NCBI RefSeq assembly: GCF_009695905.1
Contig: NZ_VUNA01000006.1
Span: 42,708-106,707, forward strand
Source: Mogibacterium kristiansenii
GTDB lineage: Bacteria > Bacillota > Clostridia > Peptostreptococcales > Anaerovoracaceae
Reading direction: 5' to 3'
Length of the DNA stretch: 64,000 nucleotides
The notes under the pieces are model-generated. The model did no database searches. It saw only the letters and a program-made list of their open reading frames with translations, and was not told the DNA's origin. Every line of letters starts with the position of its first letter. Positions within the stretch are counted from its first letter, which is position 1. Made by a program: the position numbers and the translations under genes. This document shows positions 16,685-27,184 of this stretch, piece by piece.

Positions 16685-17833
16685 TTACCGCAGGAAATCC
16701 GGAACGTCAAATTCCGATGCAGCGGAATTCTCTGCCGGGTCGCTGTTTCTTCTCATCAGCTCATCCAGCGTTATTTCAACGCCTTCCAGACCGTCTCTGG
16801 AAACCGTCTTTCTGCTTGGACTCTGAGTGCTGATCTTAGGCGACTCGATCTTGGAACCGGAAATTCCCTCCGACTGGAAGTCGGTTGCAATCAGGGTAAC
16901 CGATACCTTGTCTGCCATATCTTCCGATACCGATGCACCGAAGATGATATTGGCATCCGGATCTGCCTCCGCCTGAATCTTCTCTGCAATCTTGCTGATG
17001 TCCAGCATTCCCATATCCAGACCACCGGAAACGTACAGAAGAATGGATCTTGCGCCATCCACCGATGTCTCCAGCAGCGGACTCTCGATTGCATTTCGAA
17101 CCGCTTCTTCTACCTTGTTGTCGCCGGATCCAACGCCCACACCCATGTGTGCAACGCCGCGACCTTCCATCGTGGTTCTGACATCCGCATAATCCACGTT
17201 GACATATCCTTCCTTGGAAATCAGATCGGAAATACCCTGAACACCCTGTCTCAGTACATCATCTGCCATTGCAAACGCGTCCATGAAGGAAGTGTTCTTT
17301 TCGCTGGAGTCAATCAGACGATCGTTCGGGATGATTACCAAAGAATCTACGAAATTCGTGAGATATTCGATACCCTTCTGTGCTCTGTTCCAACGCATCT
17401 TTCCTTCAAAAGAAAATGGCTTGGTTACTACGGCTACCGTCAATGCGCCGCAATCCATCGCTGCCTTTGCAATAATCGGTGCTGCACCGGTACCGGTACC
17501 GCCGCCCATTCCTGCAGTGATGAACACCAGGTCTGCATCCTGAAGATAACCGGTGATTTCTTCCAGAGTTTCTTCCGCCGCTTTCTGGCCAATCTCCGGA
17601 TTCGCGCCGGCACCTCTTCCTCCGGTCAGCTTCTCACCAATCTGTATCTTCACCTCTGCCTTGCACTTTGCAAGAGCCTGTCTGTCTGTATTTACGGCAA
17701 TAAAGGTTACGCCGGACATCTGTGCGTCCACCATTCGATTCACTGCGTTACATCCGCCGCCACCCACACCGACAACCTTGATAATCGCAGCTCTGTCCTG
17801 ATCTGATATAAAGTCAGAAACAAATTCCATCAT
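16685..17833 (-). CDS. ftsZ: Cell division protein FtsZ
   Basis: A 382-residue bacterial tubulin homologue forming the Z-ring. The GTP-binding GGGTGTG signature is at residues 110-116, and the T7-loop region ([11 protein letters not shown]) follows at about 205-215. The C-terminal linker is short. It ends in the conserved tail peptide EFDVPDFLR, the docking site for FtsA- or SepF-type partners. The start is ATG at 17833 with AGGAGG 6 nt upstream. It closes the division/cell-wall cluster, 146 bp downstream of ftsQ, and may have its own promoter. Confidence 0.98.
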   Translation of the reverse strand: MMEFVSDFISDQDRAAIIKVVGVGGGGCNAVNRMVDAQMSGVTFIAVNTDRQALAKCKAEVKIQIGEKLTGGRGAGANPEIGQKAAEETLEEITGYLQDADLVFITAGMGGGTGTGAAPIIAKAAMDCGALTVAVVTKPFSFEGKMRWNRAQKGIEYLTNFVDSLVIIPNDRLIDSSEKNTSFMDAFAMADDVLRQGVQGISDLISKEGYVNVDYADVRTTMEGRGVAHMGVGVGSGDNKVEEAVRNAIESPLLETSVDGARSILLYVSGGLDMGMLDISKIAEKIQAEADPDANIIFGASVSEDMADKVSVTLIATDFQSEGISGSKIESPKISTQSPSRKTVSRDGLEGVEITLDELMRRNSDPAENSAASEFDVPDFLR

Positions 17834-17862
17834 AAAGCTCCTCCTATATTTATATCTAATTT

Positions 17863-17868
17863 ATAATA
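17863..17868 (-). promoter_or_regulatory. Possible extended -10 promoter for ftsZ
   Basis: On the minus strand TGGTATTAT carries an extended -10 form (TGn upstream of TATTAT) about 30 bp before the ftsZ ATG. No good -35 hexamer is present at the right distance, so this is tentative. Confidence 0.3.
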
Positions 17869-17979
17869 CCATAAGATTTACCGAAATGCACTCTATTTCT
17901 ACAGTTTTTCTTGTTAACCTACACATTTTTTCAACGCTTCTGTATTCAAAAATGCACTTCCTATGTCTATTTTAGTTTC

Positions 17980-18906
17980 CTATACCTTCGGTTCGAAGGA
18001 AGCGTAGCCGCTTTCCGTCAAGGTGACGGTTCCCCGCTTAATTCCTTTCTTGAACAGCGCCTTCAGCACTTTCTGCAGCCGCTCCTTTTCGATGGATTCA
18101 ATCATGGTTTCCACACGTCCCTTGCAAACCATTGAATCGTATACGTATCCTCGAGCCGTATCGTCGGAGACCTTCAATTTCTTAAAGTACAGGTCTCCGT
18201 CATTCATGGCATTCAGGATGCGCAGCGCACTCTTCCATTCCTTGGAATTGGTCACCTCTAATTTCTCACCCAGCTCCATCTTTCGAATCTTGATTCCGGT
18301 AACGATGGTCACCTTCGGTTTCGTTTTAGATCGTCGAAGCAGCAATCCCTGCGAATCCACCACCAAGTATTCCTTGTTATATACCACTGCGGCAATCTGT
18401 TCCCGTTCTTTCACCCGAATCACCAGGGTACCCGGAATCCGTTTGGATACCTTCGCCTTCTCAATGTACGGACTGCCTTCCAGATATTCCACAATTTCAC
18501 GGCTTCCGGAATGGTAGAACAGGTTCTTTCCCGTCGTGGCGTGGGCCATGTTGATGATTTCCTCATCGGTAAAGTAATCGTTTCCATCCACTTGAATGGA
18601 ATCAATGGTGAACACCCCGGTACTCATGAATATCAGCATGGCGACGGTCAGAATGATAATGCCGCATGCCACCTTAAAAGGGCTGGGACGGCTTCGCTTC
18701 TTCTGACGCTTCAGGATGTTCGCCGCAATCTGCCGATCCAACTCCGAAGGGGGTTCCTCCGATGCCTCTTCCGAACTGTCCACATCCACCATCTCCGCTG
18801 CCAGTTCATCAATCGCTCGGTCAATGGATACGAATTCATCGTCTAATCCGAAATCCATTCCCGCGGAAGTTTCCGAATTATCTTTGTTTATTTGTTTTTC
18901 GTCCAT
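17980..18906 (-). CDS. ftsQ: Cell division protein FtsQ/DivIB
   Basis: A 308-residue bitopic membrane protein of the divisome. A cytoplasmic N-terminus of about 85 residues, acidic and then basic, precedes one membrane span (about 84-104). A POTRA domain (SIQVDGNDYFTDEEI, about 112-180) and a beta domain follow outside. DivIB works with FtsL and DivIC to regulate septal peptidoglycan synthesis. It overlaps murG by 19 bp, indicating translational coupling. Length is normal for Firmicutes. Confidence 0.88.
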   Translation of the reverse strand: MDEKQINKDNSETSAGMDFGLDDEFVSIDRAIDELAAEMVDVDSSEEASEEPPSELDRQIAANILKRQKKRSRPSPFKVACGIIILTVAMLIFMSTGVFTIDSIQVDGNDYFTDEEIINMAHATTGKNLFYHSGSREIVEYLEGSPYIEKAKVSKRIPGTLVIRVKEREQIAAVVYNKEYLVVDSQGLLLRRSKTKPKVTIVTGIKIRKMELGEKLEVTNSKEWKSALRILNAMNDGDLYFKKLKVSDDTARGYVYDSMVCKGRVETMIESIEKERLQKVLKALFKKGIKRGTVTLTESGYASFEPKV

Positions 18907-20000
18907 ATATCCATAATCCCTTCATACACAATGTCGGTAGCGTTTACCGGAGCGCACTTCAGGCTGCATTCCGCCATCCGCCGAACGATATCCGGATCCG
19001 CAAGGAGTTCTTTCAATATGTTCACAATTCGGTTCGGCGTATCGCCATCCTCCCGGACGATAATCGCTCCGCCGTTATCCACCACCGCTTTCGCATTGTA
19101 GTATTGATGATCTCCGGTTACATTCGGAGACGGTACGAAGATGGCCGGACAGCCCGACATGGTAATCTCCGAAACGGACAGTGCGCCGGAGCGGCTGATG
19201 GCCACATCCGTTGCCGCCAGAGTGTTAGCCATATCCTGAATGTATGGAGACACTCGAACGTTGCTTTTGCCGGAGAGTCCCATCGCTTCCAGATTATGCT
19301 GTACGTCATCGTAAAATCGCTTGCCGGTGCCGAACAGAATGGTGACGTTCGGGCGGTCGCCATAGGCATGAATCAGTTCAATCGCCGTATCGTTGATGGC
19401 GGTAGCACCCTGACTGCCGCCAAAGGTCATAATCACAAAATCATCTTCCGGTATGCCCAGCAGTTTCCGGGATTCCTTCTTATCCTTTCCGTAGAAATCC
19501 TTCCGAACCGGATTTCCGGAATACTGCAGTTTTCGATTCTGCTTGAAGAATTTTCCCGCATCCTCAAAGCCCAGGAACACCTTCTCTGCATATTGAGACA
19601 AGAATCGATTCGCCATTCCCGGATACGCGTTCTGCTCATGGATGAATACCTTTGCACCGTATTTATGTGCTGCCAGCACCACCGGAACGCTGACATAACT
19701 TCCGGTGCTGATGACGATATCCGGACGGAATTTCTTCATAATCCGGTAGGTCTGACTCTTCCCCCTGCCGGTTACCGCCAGGGTCTCCGCCATTTTAAAT
19801 ATGTTGGACCGGTCCACCGCTTTGGAGGAAACGATTTCCAGGGGAAAACCGTGTTTCGGAACGATTTCGTTCTCCATTCCCCGCTCATTTCCGATGTATA
19901 GGATTTCGCATTCCGGATCCATTTCCTTGAATTTATCGCCTATGGCCAGTGCCGGATAAATATGGCCTCCGGTAATTCCTCCCGTTAAAATAATTCTCAT
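18888..20000 (-). CDS. murG: MurG, lipid II-forming N-acetylglucosaminyltransferase
   Basis: A 370-residue GT28-family enzyme that adds GlcNAc to lipid I on the inner membrane face, making lipid II. The N-terminal glycine-rich loop GGITGGHIYPALA (about 7-19) binds the lipid acceptor. The C-terminal domain has GGSQGA (about 193) and the sugar-nucleotide-binding region RSGALSVSEIT (about 270). It overlaps ftsQ and starts 4 bp after ftsW. Confidence 0.97.
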   Translation of the reverse strand: MRIILTGGITGGHIYPALAIGDKFKEMDPECEILYIGNERGMENEIVPKHGFPLEIVSSKAVDRSNIFKMAETLAVTGRGKSQTYRIMKKFRPDIVISTGSYVSVPVVLAAHKYGAKVFIHEQNAYPGMANRFLSQYAEKVFLGFEDAGKFFKQNRKLQYSGNPVRKDFYGKDKKESRKLLGIPEDDFVIMTFGGSQGATAINDTAIELIHAYGDRPNVTILFGTGKRFYDDVQHNLEAMGLSGKSNVRVSPYIQDMANTLAATDVAISRSGALSVSEITMSGCPAIFVPSPNVTGDHQYYNAKAVVDNGGAIIVREDGDTPNRIVNILKELLADPDIVRRMAECSLKCAPVNATDIVYEGIMDIWTKNK

Positions 20001-20004
20001 GTTA

Positions 20005-21192
20005 TTACCCTCGATTTTTCTTTGAAATATTCAGCATAATTCCCATCGACGCCATGAACACCAGCAGCGACGTTCCGCCGTAACTGACGAATGGAAGCGT
20101 AATTCCCGTTGCCGGCATAGAGGCGGTTACAACGGCCACATTCAGAATTACCTGAAGTGCCATCATGACCGTAATTCCAGCGCCCAGATAGAATCCAAGC
20201 TTATCCTTTGCCCGAACGGTAATGACAAAGCATCGATAGATCAGCAGAAGATATACGGACAACAGTACCACCAGACCCACGAATCCCAATTCTTCTCCGA
20301 TAATCGCCAGAATGAAATCGTTCTGGGGTTCCGGAAGATAGAGGTTCTTGGTGATGCTTTTACCCGGTCCCAGACCGAAAAGCCCTCCGTTTCCCAGTGC
20401 AATCAGTCCTTGGGATACCTGATATCCTTCTCCCTGAGCATCCTTGAACGGATCGATAAAGTTGGTCATTCGTGCGTACCAGTGGGAGTCGGGGTAGAAC
20501 ATCAGGATAAATATCAATCCGCCGATTAGGGCCAATGCTGCCAGCACCAGCCATCCGTTCCACATGCCCGCCACGTACATGATGCCGATCATGATGGCGG
20601 CGATTACAATTGCCGTGGACAGGTTCGGCTGTTTGATAATCAGTCCCAGATGCACTATCATTACGCCGAAGAGGACGAACACGTAGATGGTTCGAACTCT
20701 TCTCGGTCGCTCCGCCACGTATCCGGCGGTGAAAATAATCATAGCCAGCTTGGAGAATTCACTCGGTGTAATTCTCAGCGGGCCCAGCTGAAACCACCGT
20801 GTCGCAAAGTTAACCGTAACGCCCAGCGGTGTGAATAAGAGCGCCAGGGCCCCAACGGACACCACCGCAAACACCCAGTAGTACTTTGCGTATTTGTGGT
20901 AATCCCATTGGGTGAACAGCGCCATTACGCCAATTCCCAACGCTACCCATGCCAACTGTCTCCGCAGGTAGTAGTACGGGTCGTTGTAGAAATTGGTAGT
21001 GGTGTAGTACCCTGCACTGAACACCATCACGATGCCGAAGGCAATCAGGATTCCGGAAATCAGAGCCACCGATGCATCGTAGTTCACCGCTAAAGAACCC
21101 AGCATGCTGTCCACGTTCCATTTCGGTGTTCTGCGGACTTTCTTCTCCTTCTTTCCACTATTCGATTGCTTCTTCCGGCTGATCACACCCAT
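20005..21192 (-). CDS. ftsW: FtsW/SpoVE-type lipid II polymerase (SEDS)
   Basis: A 395-residue SEDS glycosyltransferase with a basic cytoplasmic N-terminus (1-30) and about ten membrane spans. It polymerises lipid II with a partner class B PBP, here the one encoded at 25081. Visible SEDS hallmarks include the large extracellular loop with YPDSHWYARMTNFIDPF (about 230-250), the GLGPGKS segment and the C-terminal PFVSYGGTS. It could be the vegetative FtsW or the sporulation paralogue SpoVE. Its place in the division cluster favours FtsW. Confidence 0.94.
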   Translation of the reverse strand: MGVISRKKQSNSGKKEKKVRRTPKWNVDSMLGSLAVNYDASVALISGILIAFGIVMVFSAGYYTTTNFYNDPYYYLRRQLAWVALGIGVMALFTQWDYHKYAKYYWVFAVVSVGALALLFTPLGVTVNFATRWFQLGPLRITPSEFSKLAMIIFTAGYVAERPRRVRTIYVFVLFGVMIVHLGLIIKQPNLSTAIVIAAIMIGIMYVAGMWNGWLVLAALALIGGLIFILMFYPDSHWYARMTNFIDPFKDAQGEGYQVSQGLIALGNGGLFGLGPGKSITKNLYLPEPQNDFILAIIGEELGFVGLVVLLSVYLLLIYRCFVITVRAKDKLGFYLGAGITVMMALQVILNVAVVTASMPATGITLPFVSYGGTSLLVFMASMGIMLNISKKNRG

Positions 21193-21218
21193 CTACTTTC
21201 CGTTCTCCATTTCATCTT

Positions 21219-22589
21219 TCAACAAAGCAGCTGCTGAACACAGGCCTTGAAATGATCTCCCCGCTGCTCGTAATTATCGTACATATCCCAGCTTGCGCAT
21301 GCCGGCGAAAGGAGCACCTTATCTCCTTCTTCTGCCAACTCCATGCACTTCTTCACGCAAGCATTCATATCTTTTTCATTATAAATAGCGTCAAATCTGA
21401 CTTTTCTTGCGCATGCCTCAATCTGGTTGGCATCCCGGCCCAGAAGTACCAGTGCCTTTACCCGTCCTTGCAGGTTCTCTGCCAGTTCCGTAAAGTTCTG
21501 CGCCTTTCCGTCTCCGCCGGCAATGAGGATAATTCTCTCCTTCAGCGCTTTCAGCGCGATAACTGCCGCGTCCACATTGGTTCCCTTGGAATCGTTGTAG
21601 AATTTCACGCCATCCACCAGACCGCAGTACTCAATTCGATGCTCCACGCCCGGGAACTCCACGATGGCTTCCCGAATGGACTCCGGATCCACCCCGGCGA
21701 AGAAGCTGATTGCCGCCGCCGCCAACGCGTTCTCCACGTTGTGATCGCCGATAATCTTCAGATCGTGAATGCTGCAGATTGGCCGAACGATTCCGTTTTC
21801 ATCTCGGATGACCATCTCGTCATCCTGAAGGAAGGCACCCATTTTCAGTTCTTCTTTTCGGCTAAAAGGAACCACGGTGGCTTTGCATTTTTCCGCCAAG
21901 GCGAAACAAGTCTTGTCATCGTAGTTAATCACCAGATAATCGTTTTCATCCTGATTTCGGAACACCTGCGCCTTTGCCGCTCCGTAAGCTTCCATGGTCT
22001 TGTGGCGATTCAGATGATCCGGTGTCAGATTCAAGATAGCTGAAACCTTTGCATGAAATTCCTTCACCGTCTCCAACTGGAAGCTGCTGGCTTCCGTCAC
22101 CATCCATTCATCCTCCGTGGATTCCAGTGCTTTTGAAACCACTGCCACACCGATATTTCCTACGACTGCCGTCTTGCGGCGTGCCTTTTCGAAGATTTTG
22201 CCTACCAAGGTCGTTGTGGTGGTCTTTCCGTTGGTGCCGGTAATGGCAATGAAGGTTCCCTTGCTCAGGCGATACGCCAACTCCAGCTCACCGATGACCT
22301 CGACGCCGGATAATCTCGCTTCCTGCAGAAATGACAGGTCCGGTGACACGCCGGGGCTGATTACGACCAAATCATATTCGCCCATGTTATCCGGATTGCA
22401 TTCAAAGAGCGCAGGAACGCCCTCTTTTTCCAGGTATTTTGCAAACTTTGGATCCACGGCATCCACCGTGTGCACATCCTGTGCCACCACCTGTGCGCCC
22501 AGCTTGTGCAGCTCCTGAACCGCCGCCTTGCCGGATTTCCCCATTCCCACTACAAGAATTTTTTTACCTTTCACTTCATCTCTCATCAT
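21219..22589 (-). CDS. murD: UDP-MurNAc-L-Ala:D-Glu ligase
   Basis: A 456-residue Mur ligase that adds D-glutamate to UDP-MurNAc-L-alanine in the cytoplasm. The N-terminal Rossmann segment (VVGMGKSGKAAV), the ATP loop GTNGKTTTTTL (about 116-126), the NLTPDHLNRH segment and a C-terminal YNDSKGTN motif (about 320) are present. Length is normal. It sits 26 bp before ftsW and 16 bp after mraY. Confidence 0.97.
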   Translation of the reverse strand: MMRDEVKGKKILVVGMGKSGKAAVQELHKLGAQVVAQDVHTVDAVDPKFAKYLEKEGVPALFECNPDNMGEYDLVVISPGVSPDLSFLQEARLSGVEVIGELELAYRLSKGTFIAITGTNGKTTTTTLVGKIFEKARRKTAVVGNIGVAVVSKALESTEDEWMVTEASSFQLETVKEFHAKVSAILNLTPDHLNRHKTMEAYGAAKAQVFRNQDENDYLVINYDDKTCFALAEKCKATVVPFSRKEELKMGAFLQDDEMVIRDENGIVRPICSIHDLKIIGDHNVENALAAAAISFFAGVDPESIREAIVEFPGVEHRIEYCGLVDGVKFYNDSKGTNVDAAVIALKALKERIILIAGGDGKAQNFTELAENLQGRVKALVLLGRDANQIEACARKVRFDAIYNEKDMNACVKKCMELAEEGDKVLLSPACASWDMYDNYEQRGDHFKACVQQLLC

Positions 22590-22605
22590 CTCTGCGCCTC
22601 CTTAT

Positions 22606-23601
22606 CTAAATCGTTCCGAAGTATGCAATCACACCCAGAACCGCTGTTACTGCACAAAACATATACACTACGTTGTATTCTTTCATTCCGCCCAACTCGA
22701 AGTGATGGTGCAGCGGAGCCATTCGGAAAAATCTCTTCCCGCCGGTCTTCCGGAAGTACGCCACCTGGATGATTACCGAAAGGGCTTCCAGCACGTAGAT
22801 TAATCCCACCAGCGGAAGGAGGAATTCTTTTCCCGTTACCACTGCGATTCCGGAAAGTACGCCGCCCAGTGCCATGGAACCGGTATCACCCATGAAGATT
22901 TTCGCCGGATAGTGATTGAACAGAAGAAATCCAATCAATGCACCCGCCACCACGGTTCCGCTGACGGTCAAAATGGTGTCTCCATCCTTCCATCCGATGA
23001 CGGCAAAGGTTATTCCCACAATGGCAGTCACGCCAGCAGCCAGTCCATCCAGTCCATCGGTGAGGTTCACCGCATTTGACATGGCGATTTCCACGAACAT
23101 TACAAACGGAATGTACAGAAGTCCAAAGCTTACGCCGATCTTCAGAAACGGAATGAACAGGTCTTCCCGTCCGGTCCGCATCATATAGAACGCCAGGCCG
23201 ATGCTGAACACGGCCTGCATGATCAGCTTCTGCTTTGCCGTTAATCCCAGATTTTCCTTTTTGGCGATTTTGTTGAAGTCATCGATAAATCCGATTGCCC
23301 CAAAAGCAAGCATCGTCAGAACGATGGCCACCGCGTCCCGCACCAGGTGCGGACTTGCCCAGGATTTGAGCGGGTCTGAAACCCGAACCATGAATATCGC
23401 CATTCCGGCTGCAATGCCAATGAAGATGGCAATTCCGCCCATCGTCGGTGTACCTTGCTTCTTGAGGTGAGCCTTCGGGCCTTCCTCCCGGATATACTGA
23501 CCGAACTGTTTCCGATGGAAGTACGGAATTAATCCGTAGGTCATCAGTGCGGTAATCGCCAGGGGCATAACGAAATATAGAATTACGTCCAATAGTGTCA
23601 T
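22606..23601 (-). CDS. mraY: Phospho-MurNAc-pentapeptide translocase
   Basis: A 331-residue polytopic membrane enzyme that transfers phospho-MurNAc-pentapeptide to undecaprenyl phosphate, forming lipid I. Family signatures are GTPTMGG (about 50), FIDDFNK with the catalytic aspartates (about 105), NAVNLTDGLDGLA (about 178) and HHHFELGG near the C-terminus. About ten hydrophobic spans are visible. It lies between murF and murD in the standard order. Confidence 0.97.
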   Translation of the reverse strand: MTLLDVILYFVMPLAITALMTYGLIPYFHRKQFGQYIREEGPKAHLKKQGTPTMGGIAIFIGIAAGMAIFMVRVSDPLKSWASPHLVRDAVAIVLTMLAFGAIGFIDDFNKIAKKENLGLTAKQKLIMQAVFSIGLAFYMMRTGREDLFIPFLKIGVSFGLLYIPFVMFVEIAMSNAVNLTDGLDGLAAGVTAIVGITFAVIGWKDGDTILTVSGTVVAGALIGFLLFNHYPAKIFMGDTGSMALGGVLSGIAVVTGKEFLLPLVGLIYVLEALSVIIQVAYFRKTGGKRFFRMAPLHHHFELGGMKEYNVVYMFCAVTAVLGVIAYFGTI

Positions 23602-23646
23602 TTTTCTTTTTATCCTTTTCTTTATTTTATTTCCGTTCCTATTGTA

Positions 23647-25053
23647 CTACTCTGTGATTGCTGTGACAAATTTTTCCAGTTCCATGGAACGAGATGCCTT
23701 CACGTAGACCAAATCGCCGGCCTGAAGCATCGGGCGAACGGCTTTGGCAGCATCTTCCCGGTCCTCATAATACAGAACCTGCAAATCCGAAGATGCCGAT
23801 TCTCCCCCTTCTGCAATGGCTTTGCCGTTCTCACCGATGGCCACCAGAATATCCACCGGCTTGGAAGCCGCGTATTCCCCTACGCTTCGGTGGAGCTGTT
23901 CCGAGTGATCTCCCAGCTCGAACATGCTTCCCAATACAGCGATTTTTCTCTTTCCCGGACTGTTCACCAGCACGTCGATTCCGGCCTTCATGGATTCCGG
24001 ACTGGCATTGTAGGTATCGTTGATGACAGAGTAGTCCGTCCCTTTCACCACGCTGAGCCGGTTTGCGTTCGTCTCCACCTCGCAAAGCGCTTCTACGGAC
24101 TCTTCCATGGTTATTCCAAAGACTTCTCCGATAGCCATAGCCAAAACCGCATTCCCCAGGTTGTGGGCACCGATAACCGGCAGTTTGAGGGTAACCGTCT
24201 CGTCACCGTGGGTCACATTGCATTGAACGCCCTCAATGCCCCGGTCACGAATATCCGAAAGATGATAATCCTCGCCGCCTTTCGAACCCACCGTAACGAT
24301 TCTCGCATCGGAGGGCTGATGGCGCTGCGCATTTTCTTTTGTGAGAATATCGGAATCCGTATTGATTACCAATGTATTCTCCAGAGTGAATCCGGTGGAT
24401 ACTCGAAGTTTCTCTTCCAGAAGCTTCTCCCGAGTGCCGTACACCTCCAGGTGGGAGGTGCCCACGTTGGTGATTACGGCTGCCTCCGGCTTCGCAATCC
24501 GGGACAGCTCACCCATGGCACTGCCGTAGCCTGCACCCATTTCAATGACCGCAACCTGAATGTCTTCCGCAAAGGAAAATGCCGTCAGAGGAATTCCGAA
24601 TTCGCTGTTCAGATTTCCCGGTGTCTTTCCCGTGCGGTAGCGGCTTCGCAGTACGCTGTAGAGAAATTCCTTTGTGCTTGTTTTCCCCACGCTTCCGGTC
24701 ACGCCCACCTTTCGGAGACCGCTCCAGTCATCCAAATATTTTTCGCCCAGGTCCATCAGCGCCAAACGGGTATCCGGTACCAGAATGACATTCACATCTT
24801 TCTTCGCACCCATCTTTTCCGCCCATTCCGAATCGGACACCACCACATTCCGGCATCCTTTCTCATATACATCCGGCAGAAACCGGTGTGCATCGGCTCG
24901 CTCTCCGATGATGGCAAAGAACAGGCATTCCACCGGGATATCCCGGGAGTCAATGGACACGGCGGTGACGCTGTCGTGTCGGTTTCCCTCTGCCCTTGCG
25001 TATATTTTTCCTTTCACCGCCTCTGCAATGTATTCCAGATTCGTTCGCTTCAT
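23647..25053 (-). CDS. murF: UDP-MurNAc-tripeptide:D-Ala-D-Ala ligase
   Basis: A 468-residue Mur ligase that completes the UDP-MurNAc-pentapeptide. The ATP loop GSVGKTSTKE (about 110-119) replaces the usual GTxGKT, with serine in place of the first threonine, a common MurF variant. ITNVGTSHLE (about 195), NDTYNASPESM (about 336) and LGSMFELG (about 365) follow in order. The murE gene that often precedes murF is absent from this cluster and must be elsewhere. Confidence 0.95.
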   Translation of the reverse strand: MKRTNLEYIAEAVKGKIYARAEGNRHDSVTAVSIDSRDIPVECLFFAIIGERADAHRFLPDVYEKGCRNVVVSDSEWAEKMGAKKDVNVILVPDTRLALMDLGEKYLDDWSGLRKVGVTGSVGKTSTKEFLYSVLRSRYRTGKTPGNLNSEFGIPLTAFSFAEDIQVAVIEMGAGYGSAMGELSRIAKPEAAVITNVGTSHLEVYGTREKLLEEKLRVSTGFTLENTLVINTDSDILTKENAQRHQPSDARIVTVGSKGGEDYHLSDIRDRGIEGVQCNVTHGDETVTLKLPVIGAHNLGNAVLAMAIGEVFGITMEESVEALCEVETNANRLSVVKGTDYSVINDTYNASPESMKAGIDVLVNSPGKRKIAVLGSMFELGDHSEQLHRSVGEYAASKPVDILVAIGENGKAIAEGGESASSDLQVLYYEDREDAAKAVRPMLQAGDLVYVKASRSMELEKFVTAITE

Positions 25054-25080
25054 TTTCTTTCGTTCCTTTTTCTTAAAATT

Positions 25081-27120
25081 TTATTTGCTGTACAGATATA
25101 CCGTGCTGTGCGGGGATACTTTCGTTCCGGATTTCGGATACTGATCCACCACGTGGAAGGATTTCCCGCTGTCCGCCGGTACCGCCTTGTATTTCAATCC
25201 CCTTGCGGAAAGATAATTGATGGCACTCTTGCTGTTCATTCCGGTGACCTTCGGAACAATCACCTTGGTCTCCTGATCTCTTCTTTCATTCTTGGCGTAT
25301 TTCTTGCTGACGCCCAGATACGGAAGTACACCGGACATAATCCGTTTCACGATTGGGCCCGCATTCACCGCACCGAATTCGCTTCCCTTCGGACGGGTCA
25401 CCATGACCAGCACCGTCACTTGAGGGTCGTCCATTGGTGCCATTGCGATAAAAGAAGCCACCGTATCGTGGGAGTATCCGCCGTTGGATGCGATATTCGC
25501 CGTTCCGGTCTTGCCGCCGATACGGTATCCCGGGATGTAGGCTGCGCCGCCGCCGCCCTTCTCCACGTAATACTGCATGATTTCCCGCATCTTGTCCGCC
25601 ACTTCCGTAGATACCACCTTTCGAACCTTGGTATCCTTTATGGTCCGTACCGTCTTTCCGTCGCTGTCCAAAATCTTCTGAACCACCTTCGGTTTCATCA
25701 GGTTTCCGTCATTTCCCAAAGCGTTGATGGCGCACATCAGCTGAATCGGCGTGATGGCGATACCATGGCCGAAGCCGGTGGTCGCCAGATCCACATCTCC
25801 CAGATTGGTCGGATTCTTTACGATGGAATTTCCCTCTCCCGGCAAATCAATGCCGGTCTTGTCATCGAAACCAAAGAGGTCGATATAGTCGTAAAATCTC
25901 TTGGATCCCATGTTCAGGGCCACCCGAGCCATTGCCGGGTTGCAGGAATTTCCCACCGCCTGCTTCAGGGATTCTGTGCCGTGGGCCGTTCCCCAGCAGT
26001 TGATCTTCGTTCCGTTTACCACGATATACCCCGGGCACTTGTACCGGGATTTCCGATTCGCACTGCCGGAATCCAAAGCCGAGGCTGCCGTTACTAACTT
26101 GAAGGTGGAACCCGGTTCGTAGACCCCGCTGATAATCGGATTCGTCCACATCCGGCTCAGGTACTTACTCTGCTTGGAATCGGATAGTTTGCTGAACTGC
26201 TTTAATGCATACGGATCTGACGGTTCATACGGATTATTCGGATCGTAACTCGGATAGTTCACCATGGCCAGCACATCGCCGGATTTCGGACTCATTATAA
26301 CACAGCTGATGGATTCGGCACGGGTCTTCTTCTCTCCGGCTGCCACCGCCTCCTCTGCGTAATTCTGAATCACTCCGTCAATGGTGGTGACGATGCTCTT
26401 GCCGTCTTCCGCCTGATAGTATTTTCGATTTCCGTTGAACAGGGTATTCCCCTGACTGTCGGTGGTGCTGAGTTTTCGTCCTTTCACACCGGTGAGCAGT
26501 GCGTTGTACTGGTACTCCAGCCCGCTTCTTCCGCTGTTGTTGGAATCCACGAAACCGATAACGTGAGAAGCGAAGTCCTTGTTCGGATAACTCCGGGCCA
26601 TGGAAGTCTTCACCACCACGCTGTCATCGTACAGTTTCTGAAGCGCCTTTACATCATCTCTTCTCAGGCCGTCCGCCAGCTTAATTAGGTTGTCCTTGTT
26701 TTCAAATTTTTCCTTGAGCTCCTTCTCGCTGAGCCCGGTGTATTTCGACAGATTCTTCAGGACTTTCTTTCGTTCGTCCTCTGTAATTTTCTTATCCTTG
26801 TACAGACTTTGGGAATACACATACAGCTCGTATTCCGTTACGCTTTGTGCCAGCGGATTCATATTGGCATCGTAGATCGTTCCCCGCACCGGATCGATGG
26901 TGGTATCCTGATCCTGCATCTCCGTGGCCTTTTCGTTCAAATCGTCTCCCCGAACAATCTGCCAATAGGCCAGCCGGAATGTCAGAACCGAAAACATCAG
27001 CACCACCAGCATGAATCCGATGCCCAGCCTCCGCCGATTCTCATCCACCACCCCGGTTCTCCGGGACATGGCCTCATCTATTCTCTTTTTCTTCGTACTT
27101 TTACGGGGTTTGTTGCTCAT
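25081..27120 (-). CDS. Class B penicillin-binding protein with PASTA domain (FtsI/SpoVD-like)
   Basis: A 679-residue transpeptidase that cross-links septal peptidoglycan. A basic cytoplasmic N-terminus precedes one membrane span (about 32-52), the PBP dimerisation domain starting at VRGTIYDANMNPLA, and the transpeptidase domain with S338-TFK, S392-CN and K537-TG. A single C-terminal PASTA domain (about 612-679) resembles SpoVD or PBP2X-type proteins. Its place directly after ftsL makes it the likely FtsW partner. Whether the organism sporulates cannot be told from here. Confidence 0.94.
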   Translation of the reverse strand: MSNKPRKSTKKKRIDEAMSRRTGVVDENRRRLGIGFMLVVLMFSVLTFRLAYWQIVRGDDLNEKATEMQDQDTTIDPVRGTIYDANMNPLAQSVTEYELYVYSQSLYKDKKITEDERKKVLKNLSKYTGLSEKELKEKFENKDNLIKLADGLRRDDVKALQKLYDDSVVVKTSMARSYPNKDFASHVIGFVDSNNSGRSGLEYQYNALLTGVKGRKLSTTDSQGNTLFNGNRKYYQAEDGKSIVTTIDGVIQNYAEEAVAAGEKKTRAESISCVIMSPKSGDVLAMVNYPSYDPNNPYEPSDPYALKQFSKLSDSKQSKYLSRMWTNPIISGVYEPGSTFKLVTAASALDSGSANRKSRYKCPGYIVVNGTKINCWGTAHGTESLKQAVGNSCNPAMARVALNMGSKRFYDYIDLFGFDDKTGIDLPGEGNSIVKNPTNLGDVDLATTGFGHGIAITPIQLMCAINALGNDGNLMKPKVVQKILDSDGKTVRTIKDTKVRKVVSTEVADKMREIMQYYVEKGGGGAAYIPGYRIGGKTGTANIASNGGYSHDTVASFIAMAPMDDPQVTVLVMVTRPKGSEFGAVNAGPIVKRIMSGVLPYLGVSKKYAKNERRDQETKVIVPKVTGMNSKSAINYLSARGLKYKAVPADSGKSFHVVDQYPKSGTKVSPHSTVYLYSK

Positions 27121-27184
27121 TCCTTATATCCACAAAAAACCACTACCCCGAAAAGACGGAGTGTGGTTTCAATTATCCATGAAA